IMG/VR virus record: IMGVR_UViG_3300027901_000015
Coordinates: 1 to 35,262 of that record
Source: a virus
Strand: one strand, 5' to 3'
DNA length: 35,262 nt
The notes under the pieces are model-generated. The model was not told the DNA's origin, did not search any database, and worked only from the letters and a program-made list of their open reading frames with translations. The position numbers and the translations under genes are program-made. This document shows positions 1-8,251 of the stretch, in pieces (within the stretch, counting starts at the first letter, position 1; every line of letters starts with the position of its first letter).

Positions 1-76
1 TAGGTTCAATATCAGGCTCTTTAATACCCTCTTCATCTTTATCTTTTTCCAAATCTTTATCTAATTCTTCTGCCAT
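1..76 (-). CDS. Partial gene, acidic/lysine-rich N-terminus
   Basis: The first 25 codons of a leftward gene that runs off the window edge. The start ATG has an AGGAG Shine-Dalgarno about 8 bases upstream, just after the stop of the preceding gene. The visible residues are almost all Glu, Asp and Lys (it begins MAEELDKDLEKDKDEEG), so this end is highly charged and probably disordered. Its place after the portal and small head genes would suit a scaffold-like or capsid-associated protein, but that rests on gene order only. Confidence 0.6.
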   Translation of the reverse strand, partial: MAEELDKDLEKDKDEEGIKEPDIEP

Positions 77-87
77 ATCTGTCTCCT

Positions 88-471
88 TTAATTAATAAAC
101 TCTGCCCTACATTCGTGGCATATTTTTTGTGCAGGTGACCCTGGTGTAAAAGTTTTACCACATTTACTACAATCCCTATCTTTATATTTTGATACTGTCT
201 CCTCAGTCACTCCATCTGTTTTATCTTTTGTTAAATCAGAAATTATCTTTTTCAATTCCATTACTTCTTTTTTAAGCTCACTTACATTTACATCTTGATG
301 AACTAAATTATCAGGTAAATCATCATTAGGTTTATCTCTACCATCTCTTATACAACGAGGACAGTATTCTGCATCAGGATTTTTAGGAGATAAAAAATAT
401 CCATGGCAGTGTTTACAACATCTTTCATATTTGAATTTTTCATGTATTAGTTCTAAATTTTGTTTACTCAT
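88..471 (-). CDS. Small protein with two CxxC zinc-finger pairs and a central coiled coil
   Basis: A 127-residue protein with Cys19/Cys22 and Cys37/Cys40 at the N-terminus, a heptad-like helix at about residues 63-82 (ELKKEVMELKKIISDL), and a second four-cysteine set, Cys101/104 and Cys118/121, at the C-terminus. This looks like two zinc knuckles joined by a dimerising helix. No family is recognised. It lies in the leftward late operon. Its ATG overlaps the TGA of the upstream 48-codon gene (ATGA), which suggests translational coupling, and an AAGGAAA ribosome site precedes it. Role unknown. Confidence 0.75.
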   Translation of the reverse strand: MSKQNLELIHEKFKYERCCKHCHGYFLSPKNPDAEYCPRCIRDGRDKPNDDLPDNLVHQDVNVSELKKEVMELKKIISDLTKDKTDGVTEETVSKYKDRDCSKCGKTFTPGSPAQKICHECRAEFIN

Positions 472-614
472 TTCTGTTTCCTTTTTGTATAATAATTTAG
501 TTTAACTTTACCATTAACATATTTATTCTTATAAGCTTCTAAATTATCCTGTGTCCATGCAGGACGATGAACCGAGGCATCAAAAAATATATTAAGATAA
601 TTCTTCAACACCAT
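468..614 (-). CDS. Hypothetical 48-residue protein
   Basis: A short basic protein rich in Asn, Lys and Tyr that fills the gap between its two neighbours. It starts inside the end of the upstream zinc-ribbon gene and its TGA overlaps the next ATG by four bases, the same coupling seen throughout this operon. GAGGGAG lies immediately before the ATG; a GTG or TTG one or two codons later would have better spacing, so the start is uncertain. No family recognised. Confidence 0.55.
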   Translation of the reverse strand: MVLKNYLNIFFDASVHRPAWTQDNLEAYKNKYVNGKVKLNYYTKRKQK

Positions 615-921
615 GCTCCCTCATATACTTTTTCTTCATTGGTCTATTCTTAATTAGTAATTGTCCAGTTTTAGGATGATATACTCTATCTGGATACTTT
701 CTTTGCATTTCAGGTATTTTATCTACGTGAACACCAAGTGACCAAGACCATCTAAGATTATCTTTGTATCCTATATTAACAAATTGTTTGTCTAAATTAG
801 ACTCTTTGTATGGTCGTAAACTATAAAATCCATGACCACATTCAGGACATCTTAAGGGTGCTTCAAATTCATTATACACACCATTAAAGTTACAAAGTTT
901 ACAAACAAATTGGTCTTTCAT
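592..921 (-). CDS. Zinc-ribbon protein
   Basis: A 109-residue protein with an N-terminal zinc ribbon, Cys7-x2-Cys10 and Cys25-Pro-Glu-Cys28-Gly-His, followed by a basic tail with many Tyr, Arg and Lys. The pattern is that of a small rubredoxin/FmdB-like knuckle. The region beyond residue 35 is not recognised. Its ATG overlaps the upstream stop (TAATG). It sits in the late operon downstream of head genes, so a minor virion or assembly role is possible but unsupported. Confidence 0.75.
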   Translation of the reverse strand: MKDQFVCKLCNFNGVYNEFEAPLRCPECGHGFYSLRPYKESNLDKQFVNIGYKDNLRWSWSLGVHVDKIPEMQRKYPDRVYHPKTGQLLIKNRPMKKKYMREHGVEELS

Positions 922-1196
922 TATACAATTCTTTCTTGGTTTGGGTAAACTAATATACCACTCCCACCAACTTGTAACATACCATGTCCAACTTTAACAT
1001 CATTACTATAAACACGCATCACATGAGAACCTACCCATCTAAACCATATATCAATATAATATAAACCGTCAGATAAATAGGTCATTTCGAATCTAGAGCT
1101 TTGTTCTAGTTTAGGATTAACAAACTCTACTTCAACTGTTTCACCTGTTAAAGTATTAGACTGAAAAAATATTCTATTCTGTCCCCTTCTATACAC
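921..1196 (-). CDS. Hypothetical late-operon protein, beta-rich
   Basis: A 91-residue protein with alternating hydrophobic and polar residues, as in beta strands (for example YYIDIWFRWVG and SGILVYPNQ). There are no cysteines, membrane segments or known motifs. It is coupled to the next gene by a TAATG overlap and lies in a chain of small genes downstream of the portal, where head-tail connector and decoration proteins are common. Function unknown. Confidence 0.7.
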   Translation of the reverse strand: MYRRGQNRIFFQSNTLTGETVEVEFVNPKLEQSSRFEMTYLSDGLYYIDIWFRWVGSHVMRVYSNDVKVGHGMLQVGGSGILVYPNQERIV

Positions 1197-1207
1197 ATTC
1201 TATAATC

Positions 1208-1564
1208 CTAACCAACCATAGGTGGACTATCAATTCCTTGAGTTTGTATCTCTATTGTGTCTATAGTTTGACCTATTTCATCGAGATTATATCCACCAAC
1301 TGAATATTGTTTTACAATTTTGCCACGTGTAGGAGTACCATATGAAATCATCACTACCCATTCACCTTCTGTATCAGGTGTAAACGAACCAGTATATCTA
1401 CCAGTAGAACCAATCTCTGTCATAGTAACATCAGGAAAATTAACTAAGTCTTTAGAACCAGTTTCATCAAATATCTCCATAGTTACTATTTGTCCAGATT
1501 GAGCAGCAAATGTTTGATAAGTTATTTGTATTAATTCATCAACTTTATAATTTTTCAGAGCCAT
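1208..1564 (-). CDS. Putative structural protein with Ig-like beta-sandwich
   Basis: A 118-residue protein. Residues 20-90 read as an immunoglobulin-type beta sandwich: a run of strands with the phrase GRYTGSFTPDTEGEWVVMISYG, which resembles the E-F-G strands of bacterial and phage Ig-like or filamin-like domains. A short amphipathic C-terminal helix (about 95-110) follows. Such domains are common on phage heads and tails as decoration or adhesion modules. Its start overlaps the stop of the preceding gene. The Ig-like reading is from strand pattern, not from a search. Confidence 0.7.
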   Translation of the reverse strand: MALKNYKVDELIQITYQTFAAQSGQIVTMEIFDETGSKDLVNFPDVTMTEIGSTGRYTGSFTPDTEGEWVVMISYGTPTRGKIVKQYSVGGYNLDEIGQTIDTIEIQTQGIDSPPMVG

Positions 1565-1938
1565 TATGTAGTCCCCACAACAAGATATTCATATGCAGGA
1601 GTTTCACCTGTACCATTATTTTTGACATAAACTGTGCCAGCAGGATTAGTAATTATAGCAGGAATTTCTCCAGCTTTTGCTGTTAAATCTGCATCAAAAG
1701 AAGATACAAAATCACAATCAATATCTAAATCATAATCAATAGCATAAATAATAATGCACGTAACAGTACTAATATCGCCCAAATCTAAAGCCTCAGCAGT
1801 ATTAGTAGTAGCTAGTACACGATAATTATATGTTGCAGCAGTAGGAGTAGTACCATCTGCACCTTTTTTAATAAATGTCTGACTCATACCTAATCCTGTT
1901 AATTCAGCTATAACAGAAACATTCAATTCAGCAGCCAT
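1564..1938 (-). CDS. Putative structural protein
   Basis: A 124-residue acidic protein rich in Ala, Thr, Asp and Val with clear beta alternation (for example VTCIIIYAIDYDLDIDCDF). Composition and position are typical of small virion proteins such as head decoration or completion factors, but no family is recognised. It is coupled on both sides: it starts on the last base of the upstream gene and its stop abuts the next ATG. Confidence 0.7.
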   Translation of the reverse strand: MAAELNVSVIAELTGLGMSQTFIKKGADGTTPTAATYNYRVLATTNTAEALDLGDISTVTCIIIYAIDYDLDIDCDFVSSFDADLTAKAGEIPAIITNPAGTVYVKNNGTGETPAYEYLVVGTT

Positions 1939-2183
1939 TAAAATACCTCAATACTTTTAACACAGCCCCAAGGTATTACAGTATAATCTCCATCACCATC
2001 TTCTGTAATACTATGTGCTATTTTCAATTCTCGTTTTTTATTTTCTAGAAAAAACCCTAAAGTTTTAACTCCTACAGTTTTTACTTTGTCCAACTTGTTT
2101 ATATTATGCCAAGAAGCATCAGATGTTATATCATTCCACACTATCAATAACTTAGTAAATTTAGGAAACTTTTTTACTCGCAT
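1938..2183 (-). CDS. Hypothetical 81-residue conserved-type phage protein
   Basis: A small protein with a basic N-terminus and the C-terminal phrase TVIPWGCVKSIE, of a type often seen in short phage proteins (established in outline only; no family name is recalled). It overlaps the end of the upstream 64-residue gene by 23 bases and is coupled to the next one. No membrane segment. Role unknown. Confidence 0.65.
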   Translation of the reverse strand: MRVKKFPKFTKLLIVWNDITSDASWHNINKLDKVKTVGVKTLGFFLENKKRELKIAHSITEDGDGDYTVIPWGCVKSIEVF

Positions 2184-2355
2184 GCTTTTTCTTTCGTTTA
2201 TAAAGCTTTTTCTTTGGGTGTGGATTTTCTGTTTTTTCGACCCCTTTTATCACTCCTTTATTTCTTGAGGCGTAAAATACGGACTCGCCTTTTTTCTCTC
2301 CATATTCTTTTTTCATGGAAGCCATAATTTTTTCACCTTTTTCAGTCAATGGCAT
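2161..2355 (-). CDS. Small basic conserved phage protein
   Basis: A 64-residue strongly basic protein. The N-terminal half (MPLTEKGEKIMASMKKEYG, then GESVFYASRNKG) matches a pattern recalled from many tailed-phage genomes: a short helical segment followed by a YAS-x-NKG phrase. The C-terminal half is mostly Lys and Pro and is probably disordered or nucleic-acid binding. It lies between the protease and the 81-residue protein in the late operon. Function not established. Confidence 0.75.
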   Translation of the reverse strand: MPLTEKGEKIMASMKKEYGEKKGESVFYASRNKGVIKGVEKTENPHPKKKLYKRKKKHASKKVS

Positions 2356-2364
2356 TATATACTC

Positions 2365-3141
2365 CTAATCATTAATATAATAATCTTCCCGATTTTCTAT
2401 ATAATTACGACTAACACCTTTTTCAACTTTATATTTATCTAAAGCAAACATCATTTTAATAAGTTCAATATCTTCCATAAATAAATCGGAAGGCATACTA
2501 CAATTAAGTACAGGACTAAAGCCACCAACTAAAAGACCTCTAACTTTACCATCCATAGTAAATACAGGGCCACCGCTATTTCCAGGATGGGCAGCAGAAT
2601 CAGAAGTAAACGCAATTTTCCAGCCATATAATTCTCCTGTCCAAGGGTCACGCATTTCCCAATCTTTATTCAAACCAGATATAATACCTAATGTCACATT
2701 ATTAAAATTTATCTTACCATATGGACTACCAATTATAAAAACAGATTGACCAAGTACACAATCTTTAATACTTCCAAATTTAGCTGGTGTTAATATTGGT
2801 TCATCAACTTTAATAAAACCAATATCATAATCCTTATGTGAAACAGCTTGCACACCATTTATTTTAGTGCCATCATGCAATGTAATCTCATATCTAACAC
2901 CATCAACAACATGACGTGCTGTAGCGATAATATTTTCTGTTAAAGCAACACCTGAACCTTGCCATTGTGGGCATTCTATATGAACAACACTTGGTAATAC
3001 ATCTTGTATTGTATCAGAAAATTTAATAGTAACTGCCGGTTTAGGTAAATAAGATGTTATTGGAAGTACAACTATACTAGAAAATAATACAAATAATACT
3101 ATAATAGACATTAACAACCCTGATTTTTGATTAAATAGCAT
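2365..3141 (-). CDS. Membrane-anchored trypsin-like (HtrA-type) serine protease
   Basis: A 258-residue protein predicted to hydrolyse peptide bonds outside the cytoplasm or at the membrane. Residues 8-30 form one hydrophobic segment, a signal anchor or uncleaved signal. A chymotrypsin-fold protease follows with all three catalytic residues: His77 in ATARHVV, Asp106 in DYDIGFIKV and Ser189 in HPGNSGGPVF. The oxyanion GNSGGP and the GS-PYG strand (139-142) are typical of DegP/HtrA proteins, but no PDZ domain follows; the tail after about residue 225 is short and charged. It lies directly downstream of the portal gene, where phages often encode a prohead protease, but those are usually of other folds and are soluble. 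It could be a prohead protease, an anti-host factor or an envelope-acting enzyme. Confidence 0.88.
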   Translation of the reverse strand: MLFNQKSGLLMSIIVLFVLFSSIVVLPITSYLPKPAVTIKFSDTIQDVLPSVVHIECPQWQGSGVALTENIIATARHVVDGVRYEITLHDGTKINGVQAVSHKDYDIGFIKVDEPILTPAKFGSIKDCVLGQSVFIIGSPYGKINFNNVTLGIISGLNKDWEMRDPWTGELYGWKIAFTSDSAAHPGNSGGPVFTMDGKVRGLLVGGFSPVLNCSMPSDLFMEDIELIKMMFALDKYKVEKGVSRNYIENREDYYIND

Positions 3142-3143
3142 TA

Positions 3144-4934
3144 TTAACTCCTTATATAATTAGGCGGTGAGCTTTGTCCACCTGCTCTATTCTGCTGTTG
3201 ATTAAGATTAGCTAAACGACTCATTGGTGATGCACCAAAAAAGTCATTCATTTGTCCAGGGCTTCTACTAGCATTCTGAGGACTATTTCTCATTGGCATC
3301 ATTGTATATGGTACAGATTCCATTTCGTGTGGCACTCCAGTTTTATAAAATTGATTAAAGTTTTCAAACCCACCATACTCAGCTATAATTCTTGTGAGTA
3401 GTGGTATATCAATTTGTGCTCCTTGTGCCATAGCTAACTGCATGGTAGGTATAAGCCATTGTACACCAAATCCAAGCATCTTTTGATATTTAACTTCTGG
3501 ACTTTCTCGTTGCATAGAGAATGGAATAAGGTCATAAATAAAATCATTAAACTCACCTACTCTATCAGCAGAGGAATATACTGCTGGCATTGAACCATAG
3601 CCAGGTATTTCACGTATTACAGGTGTGTATGATAATGGATTATACATATAATCCCAAACAAACTTCTTTACAATAGATGTAGTAAAAGCATCAAATCTAT
3701 TCAAGAAATTACGTATAATTCTTGTAGCATTATTAAATAACATTTGCTCCTGTCCTAATGTAGGAGCTTGAGCATTTCTACCACCAAGAATATCAGGATT
3801 ACCACCTTGTTTAGTAAACTCTCTTTCAGCAAATTCCATCCAAGCGAGATTAGCCTCACTCATACCATTATATTCTACTTCTTTTAATGACCCAATATTA
3901 TTTACACGAACACTTCCAAGATTAGGTGTATTAACTATACGCTCTACATCATCCTTAGCAGCATCTTCATAAGCTAATACAGTCTTTTGATTCTCAGCTT
4001 GTTCACGACTTTTATCAAATACTCTATTCATAGTAACATCTAAGTCATGCCAAGCCCAAGCAGGTGGTAGAGGAATAGGAGATTCTGACATCCACTTATA
4101 ACCAAGATAGTCATACGGCCCACCTTCCGGCCCTTTCCATTCTACTTCTCGTAATATCTTAGCTTTCTTTCCTTCTGGCATTATTGTTACTATAATATTT
4201 TCATCATAAAGATAAATATCCATAAAAGTTGTTTGGTCATAAATGCCAAACTTAGCTCTATCTTGATTATATTTTGCTATATCTTCTGGTGAATAATCTT
4301 GTATTAATTTGCCATCGGGTTTTATGTAATCCGCTATTTCATTACCAAACTTATCTTTACCAGCAAAAAATTCCTGTGCATATTTAGTTGGCAGTCTATA
4401 AATATCACCTTCCATTGTAAAATCAACACGTCTTTTTGCAGCAGGGTCTCCAATATAATTAGCATCGTCTATAACAACAACAGAAGGTTTTCCAGTTTTA
4501 ATAGAACCACCCTCTTCAAGTCTAATATTACCACTATGAGTCAACATAGTACGAACAATGCCAGCACCAAACATAGAATTAAGAGCAGCAGGAATAAGAG
4601 CTTTTTCTGCTATATTAAATGAGTCTAAATAATAATTAATAGCAAGTTGAGTAATATAAGCCCAAGGTCTATAATTAGCTACTTTAGTTGTTACCAAAAA
4701 TCGTGGATTACCTTCCACAAGAAATGGTACTGTAGTATCTACACCACGGCCTATTAAATTAATTGTATGATACGGGTATGCCCTATCTTCATAATAACCC
4801 GAAGCCCAACTATTAAACATCTTTAGACGTTTCTTCAAAGTAGGTTCTGTAATTATTTTCCAAGACTTTTGAGCTTTTTGCAACCTTCTAGGGAAACTTA
4901 GCTTTTTATTTTGTTCTTCTAATATATTTGCCAT
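3144..4934 (-). CDS. Portal protein
   Basis: A 596-residue protein immediately downstream of the large terminase and overlapping it by one base. Length, position and sequence character (an N-terminal WASGYYEDRAYPYHTINLIGRG-type helix, a central mixed alpha/beta wing, a long helical stem around residues 360-420 with NPDILGGRNAQAPTLGQEQ, and a Gln/Asn/Pro-rich C-terminal tail) fit the dodecameric portal through which DNA enters the head and which docks the terminase. The assignment rests on gene order and on the portal-like stem region. The tail after about residue 540 looks disordered. Confidence 0.8.
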   Translation of the reverse strand: MANILEEQNKKLSFPRRLQKAQKSWKIITEPTLKKRLKMFNSWASGYYEDRAYPYHTINLIGRGVDTTVPFLVEGNPRFLVTTKVANYRPWAYITQLAINYYLDSFNIAEKALIPAALNSMFGAGIVRTMLTHSGNIRLEEGGSIKTGKPSVVVIDDANYIGDPAAKRRVDFTMEGDIYRLPTKYAQEFFAGKDKFGNEIADYIKPDGKLIQDYSPEDIAKYNQDRAKFGIYDQTTFMDIYLYDENIIVTIMPEGKKAKILREVEWKGPEGGPYDYLGYKWMSESPIPLPPAWAWHDLDVTMNRVFDKSREQAENQKTVLAYEDAAKDDVERIVNTPNLGSVRVNNIGSLKEVEYNGMSEANLAWMEFAEREFTKQGGNPDILGGRNAQAPTLGQEQMLFNNATRIIRNFLNRFDAFTTSIVKKFVWDYMYNPLSYTPVIREIPGYGSMPAVYSSADRVGEFNDFIYDLIPFSMQRESPEVKYQKMLGFGVQWLIPTMQLAMAQGAQIDIPLLTRIIAEYGGFENFNQFYKTGVPHEMESVPYTMMPMRNSPQNASRSPGQMNDFFGASPMSRLANLNQQQNRAGGQSSPPNYIRS

Positions 4935-6988
4935 TAGTACCTATATACCCTAAGCTCTCGCTTTTCTTTATCTTGTTCTTCTTTCCATTTTCTAAATCTA
5001 TATTCAAAACTATTAGTAGGTGGGTTTTTATATTTCTTTAAGTCTGCAGGTTTCATTTCATTCATAGCTAGTATACACAATCCAGTGGCTATAACTCTAT
5101 CTCCATGAGCATAACGAGCACCAGATTCATCTGTGATAGAATTAGATAAATCAACATCTATGCGACCTGGCATAAAGATATAATCTTCTAATTCATTTAT
5201 CAATGCTCCATCATGTATTATAATATATCTATATAACTTTTCAGATTTAATACTCTCTGTTAATGCAGCATTAAAGTGACTCAACATATCCATCTTTGAG
5301 CCATTAACTCCAGGTGTACTTCTCCAACCTCTATTTTGACTTCTACGCCTAGTTATTCTTCTTTCATTAACATTAATATAAACTCTATGATAACCAAGTT
5401 TTGTTATTCGCTTATCAAATGTGTCACCTGGCCCGTTAGCTTCCCATATAAGATAAGCATCACCTAACCACTTACATATAGCAACAGCTAATTCTGCTAA
5501 ATCTGTAACATCAATAAATGGATTAACATATAAACCTATTAACTCACTTCTATTAACATCACAAATCGATATAACAGAATTAGAAGCTCCAGTACCTCTT
5601 GATATATCACAAGCAACAATATAATTATGTTTTGTATCAGCAAACCCCTTAGCTGTTCCATCTTCTTGTGGTATCATTATCATCTTACCCCACCACTTTA
5701 GATGATGATTAATACCAGATTGAGTAAAATAAGGCTTTGTAATTATATTGTTATTATTCGTATATTTTATATCACCTATATATGTAGGCTCACATTCATA
5801 TATACTTCTAAGTTTATGAATAGTAGCTTCATCAAAAAACATATCAGCAGAACCCTGTGGGATTCTTAATACGTTTTGAGCTAAGTCTGTTTTACTTCGT
5901 CCCCTTGCTTCTTGCTCATCATACCAGATACTTCTATCTCTCTTAAAATTAGTTTCACCACCATCAGCTACAAAATTAATATCTTTACATTTCTCATAAA
6001 CTTCATCAGGTAAATCTTTTATCTTTTTCTGAAATTCACTATAAGAAAAAGATTGATGTTTATTTATGTCATTAAAAACTTCTGGACAAATTCTTCTATA
6101 ATAATTTATATCTTTAATTTCAATAATATCTTCTAAAGGCGACCAGTATAATCCAGCGTTCTTTTCAGGGTTATCTTCGAAACCAAGAGTAATAGTAGTA
6201 ACACGGTTGCTTCGTAACAAACGTGCATAAGGGTGTCCACTACCCCATCTAAAATGAGTAGAGTTATATATACAACAGGGGCTAACATCTTGAATATTAT
6301 CAATGATATATTGTGCCACGTCTGGCTCGATACGTGCGACTTCATCGACAAGAACAGCAGTAGCCCTATCACCAGCACCCATTGACTCATTAGTAGATTC
6401 ACCGCCTATCATACTATTATTGTTAAGGTTCTGTAATGAACAGTGGGTCTTTAGAAAATCAACCTGTACCCAAGCAGGAAGATTAACTATACCATACATT
6501 ATTTTATGAAATAAAGATTTGTGAAGTCCAATCAAAACTCCATTTTTGTAATTAACTGACTTATCTACAAAATCTTCTTTACGTGAACTAACTAAAAAAT
6601 ATACGTCAGGTCGCAACCACCAGTATAATGCAAACATCTTACAGATAACTTCTGTTGCACCTTCATCACGACTCTTATCTATAAGTAAATTATGCTCATT
6701 ATCAATAGCATCTTTTATTCCATCAACCATAATAGATTGTTTTGGTCTAAGAATAAAAGGATTGTTTTGATAGCCAGGTGGCTTTCTTGGGTCATATGTC
6801 CACAATGCTGTATTAAAAGCAATCTGTGGCTTTATATCACACATCTCCATATAATCTTTCTGAGCTTCCTTATCATCAGCAAGAACAGAATGCAATTCCA
6901 TACGAAACTTTATATTTTCTTTTAGGTCTGATGGAATTATTTTTAAGAAATCTTCTGGTGTAGTTATTTTAGATAAAGTTAATGTCAT
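4934..6988 (-). CDS. terL: Terminase large subunit
   Basis: A 684-residue packaging motor. The N-terminal ATPase has a Walker A-like loop at 104-112 (DKSRDEGAT) and a Walker B strand ending Asp215-Glu216 (AVLVDE), which would power DNA translocation into the prohead. The C-terminal RNase H-fold nuclease has Asp461 in VACDISRGTG, Glu516 in LIWEANG and Asp630 in ARYAHGDRV, the usual metal-binding acidic triad. It overlaps the small subunit by four bases upstream and abuts the portal downstream. Length is within the range for large terminases, and no defect is visible. Confidence 0.95.
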   Translation of the reverse strand: MTLTLSKITTPEDFLKIIPSDLKENIKFRMELHSVLADDKEAQKDYMEMCDIKPQIAFNTALWTYDPRKPPGYQNNPFILRPKQSIMVDGIKDAIDNEHNLLIDKSRDEGATEVICKMFALYWWLRPDVYFLVSSRKEDFVDKSVNYKNGVLIGLHKSLFHKIMYGIVNLPAWVQVDFLKTHCSLQNLNNNSMIGGESTNESMGAGDRATAVLVDEVARIEPDVAQYIIDNIQDVSPCCIYNSTHFRWGSGHPYARLLRSNRVTTITLGFEDNPEKNAGLYWSPLEDIIEIKDINYYRRICPEVFNDINKHQSFSYSEFQKKIKDLPDEVYEKCKDINFVADGGETNFKRDRSIWYDEQEARGRSKTDLAQNVLRIPQGSADMFFDEATIHKLRSIYECEPTYIGDIKYTNNNNIITKPYFTQSGINHHLKWWGKMIMIPQEDGTAKGFADTKHNYIVACDISRGTGASNSVISICDVNRSELIGLYVNPFIDVTDLAELAVAICKWLGDAYLIWEANGPGDTFDKRITKLGYHRVYINVNERRITRRRSQNRGWRSTPGVNGSKMDMLSHFNAALTESIKSEKLYRYIIIHDGALINELEDYIFMPGRIDVDLSNSITDESGARYAHGDRVIATGLCILAMNEMKPADLKKYKNPPTNSFEYRFRKWKEEQDKEKRELRVYRY

Positions 6989-7605
6989 ACTTCTTTTGAT
7001 TCAATCTGTTTAGTTTTTGTATCATCAAATAATTTTCCTGCTAATTTTCTGATACTATCAGAAGCCAGTTTACCATCAATAGTAATGTTAAGATTTTTAT
7101 TCTCAACTTCTAATGTTTGCTTACTATGCCATTCATTATCACCAAGTTGTCTATCCATATTACAAAGTAAAAACATTAATAATCTATCATTTCCAGCTTG
7201 TTTATTATCAAACTTAGTTTCCTCAATCTTCTGCACATTACCATCAGCGTCCATAATAGTGCGAGTTTTCTTAGTCTGATAATCATAACCAACAGCATTA
7301 AGCATAGCACGAGCAACCATCTTACGCTTCATCACTCTTTTGCCATCTTCACAAGCTCTTTTGAATTCAGGATACCTTTTTTTCCAATCGGCTACTGTGT
7401 GGTGGGAGCAGTTGAACACGTATCCTAAGTCTTTTTCCGTGAACCCTGCTGCCACTAATCGTTCTGCAACCTCTATGAATGATTCGTCGTATATCTGAGC
7501 TATGCCACGAAGATTTTTTCTTTTTTTCTTTGGCATATCTTGATAAAGTTGTTCTACTGGAATCTCTATGTCGCCTTCTGGCACTGTTGATTTCTTCTTC
7601 TTCAC
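6985..7605 (-). CDS. terS: Terminase small subunit (GTG start)
   Basis: A 206-residue DNA-recognition subunit of the packaging enzyme. Residues 45-80 form a helix-turn-helix (GFTEKDLGYVFNCSHHTVADW), then KRYPEFKRACEDGK and a GYDY-x-TK region that is common in small terminases, and a C-terminal helical tail that would contact the large subunit. It overlaps terL by ATGA. The best start is GTG at 7605, with GGGAG about 11 bases upstream; an in-frame ATG is lacking nearby. The GTG lies inside the end of the reading frame of the upstream zinc-finger ORF. Confidence 0.85.
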   Translation of the reverse strand: MKKKKSTVPEGDIEIPVEQLYQDMPKKKRKNLRGIAQIYDESFIEVAERLVAAGFTEKDLGYVFNCSHHTVADWKKRYPEFKRACEDGKRVMKRKMVARAMLNAVGYDYQTKKTRTIMDADGNVQKIEETKFDNKQAGNDRLLMFLLCNMDRQLGDNEWHSKQTLEVENKNLNITIDGKLASDSIRKLAGKLFDDTKTKQIESKEV

Positions 7606-7735
7606 TTAATAAAAATCTCCCATCTCTTAAGCAACAAGAAATACACCAAGCATATAGCCTTGGTATATCTGAACGCATCCAAAACTCTGTTTCTTTTTTA
7701 ACTTCACCACATTTTTCACATCGTTTTAGATTCAT
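7367..7735 (-). CDS. Short zinc-finger ORF overlapping terS
   Basis: Only about the first 45 residues look like a real protein: Cys6-x2-Cys9-Gly, then Cys31-x2-Cys34, the CxxCG...CxxC arrangement seen in small phage zinc-finger proteins related to the HNH nuclease knuckle. From residue 44 the frame runs inside terS in another frame and becomes Arg/Ser-rich, as expected of a shadow, so either the true product is frameshifted into terS or its tail is non-functional. No Shine-Dalgarno is visible before the ATG; instead a terminator-like hairpin with a T run lies there. Confidence 0.45.
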   Translation of the reverse strand: MNLKRCEKCGEVKKETEFWMRSDIPRLYAWCISCCLRDGRFLLSEEEEINSARRRHRDSSRTTLSRYAKEKKKKSSWHSSDIRRIIHRGCRTISGSRVHGKRLRIRVQLLPPHSSRLEKKVS

Positions 7736-7741
7736 ATAAAA

Positions 7742-7776
7742 AGCAGAGTGATTTGACCAGGCGGGCTCACCCTGCT
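7742..7776 (-). terminator. Terminator-like hairpin ahead of the leftward late genes
   Basis: On the minus strand AGCAGGGTG pairs with CACTCTGCT (nine pairs including one G-T), followed at once by TTTTT and then the ATG at 7735. This has the form of an intrinsic terminator or attenuator at the head of the packaging operon. The same two arm sequences recur in the larger structured element at 13086-13206. Confidence 0.5.
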
Positions 7777-8053
7777 AAAGCCTATAAAATATATAATCTA
7801 TCTGCATCAGCCAAACCTCCACTATAGGTTACGTACCGCCGAAGATTATATTATAACTATATGGACAGAATTTGGGCTACTTATAGATATTCCTATACAG
7901 TATAACAGGAACGGATATGTGACCTAATATTCTTGTTAGTTATTTATCTAACATACATATCTATCTCTATTGATTCTGCTGAGATATATTTTTATTGAGA
8001 TTTCCATATCTCATATACCTCTGTTATAGGTATATTAAGAGATAATTCGCACT

Positions 8054-8081
8054 ATTTTACTGTTAAAGAGATATATTTCAA
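8054..8081 (-). promoter_or_regulatory. Possible leftward sigma70-type promoter
   Basis: On the minus strand TTGAAA (8081-8076), a 16-base spacer and TAAAAT (8059-8054). It would transcribe toward the terminase genes. In DNA this AT-rich such matches occur by chance, so the call is tentative. Confidence 0.3.
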
Positions 8082-8190
8082 GAACAAAATAAAAATATTT
8101 ACAATATTGTAATAAAATAGCAGAAAAAGTGCACTTTAATCCTTAATATAATATAACAAAGAGAATATGATAATTATATATAAATTATAC

Positions 8191-8219
8191 TTGACATATA
8201 TAGTAATATATATTATAAT
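8191..8219 (+). promoter_or_regulatory. Consensus sigma70-type promoter for the early genes
   Basis: TTGACA at 8191-8196, an exact 17-base spacer and TATAAT at 8214-8219, a perfect match to the bacterial housekeeping consensus. It lies 32 bases before the first rightward gene, so transcription would start near 8226. This is the obvious early promoter for the whole rightward block and implies reading by host RNA polymerase soon after entry. Confidence 0.85.
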
Positions 8220-8251
8220 AAAATAAAAACATTAAATAATAGGAATAAATA

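Larger units (their letters stand above)
7736..8251. other. Divergent control region between late and early genes
   Basis: About 515 bases without a supported gene. It holds, from left to right, the hairpin at 7742-7776, a dyad around 7890-7911 (TTCCT...AGGAA with the inner palindrome TATACAGTATA), a possible leftward promoter at 8054-8081, and the strong rightward promoter at 8191-8219. The segment 8100-8250 is almost entirely A and T. A regulatory role is likely from position; no operator can be assigned to a known protein. Confidence 0.6.

Noticed and set aside
6133-6402. Minus-strand frame of 89 residues inside terL
   Set aside because: It lies wholly within the terminase ATPase region in another frame and has no independent signals.
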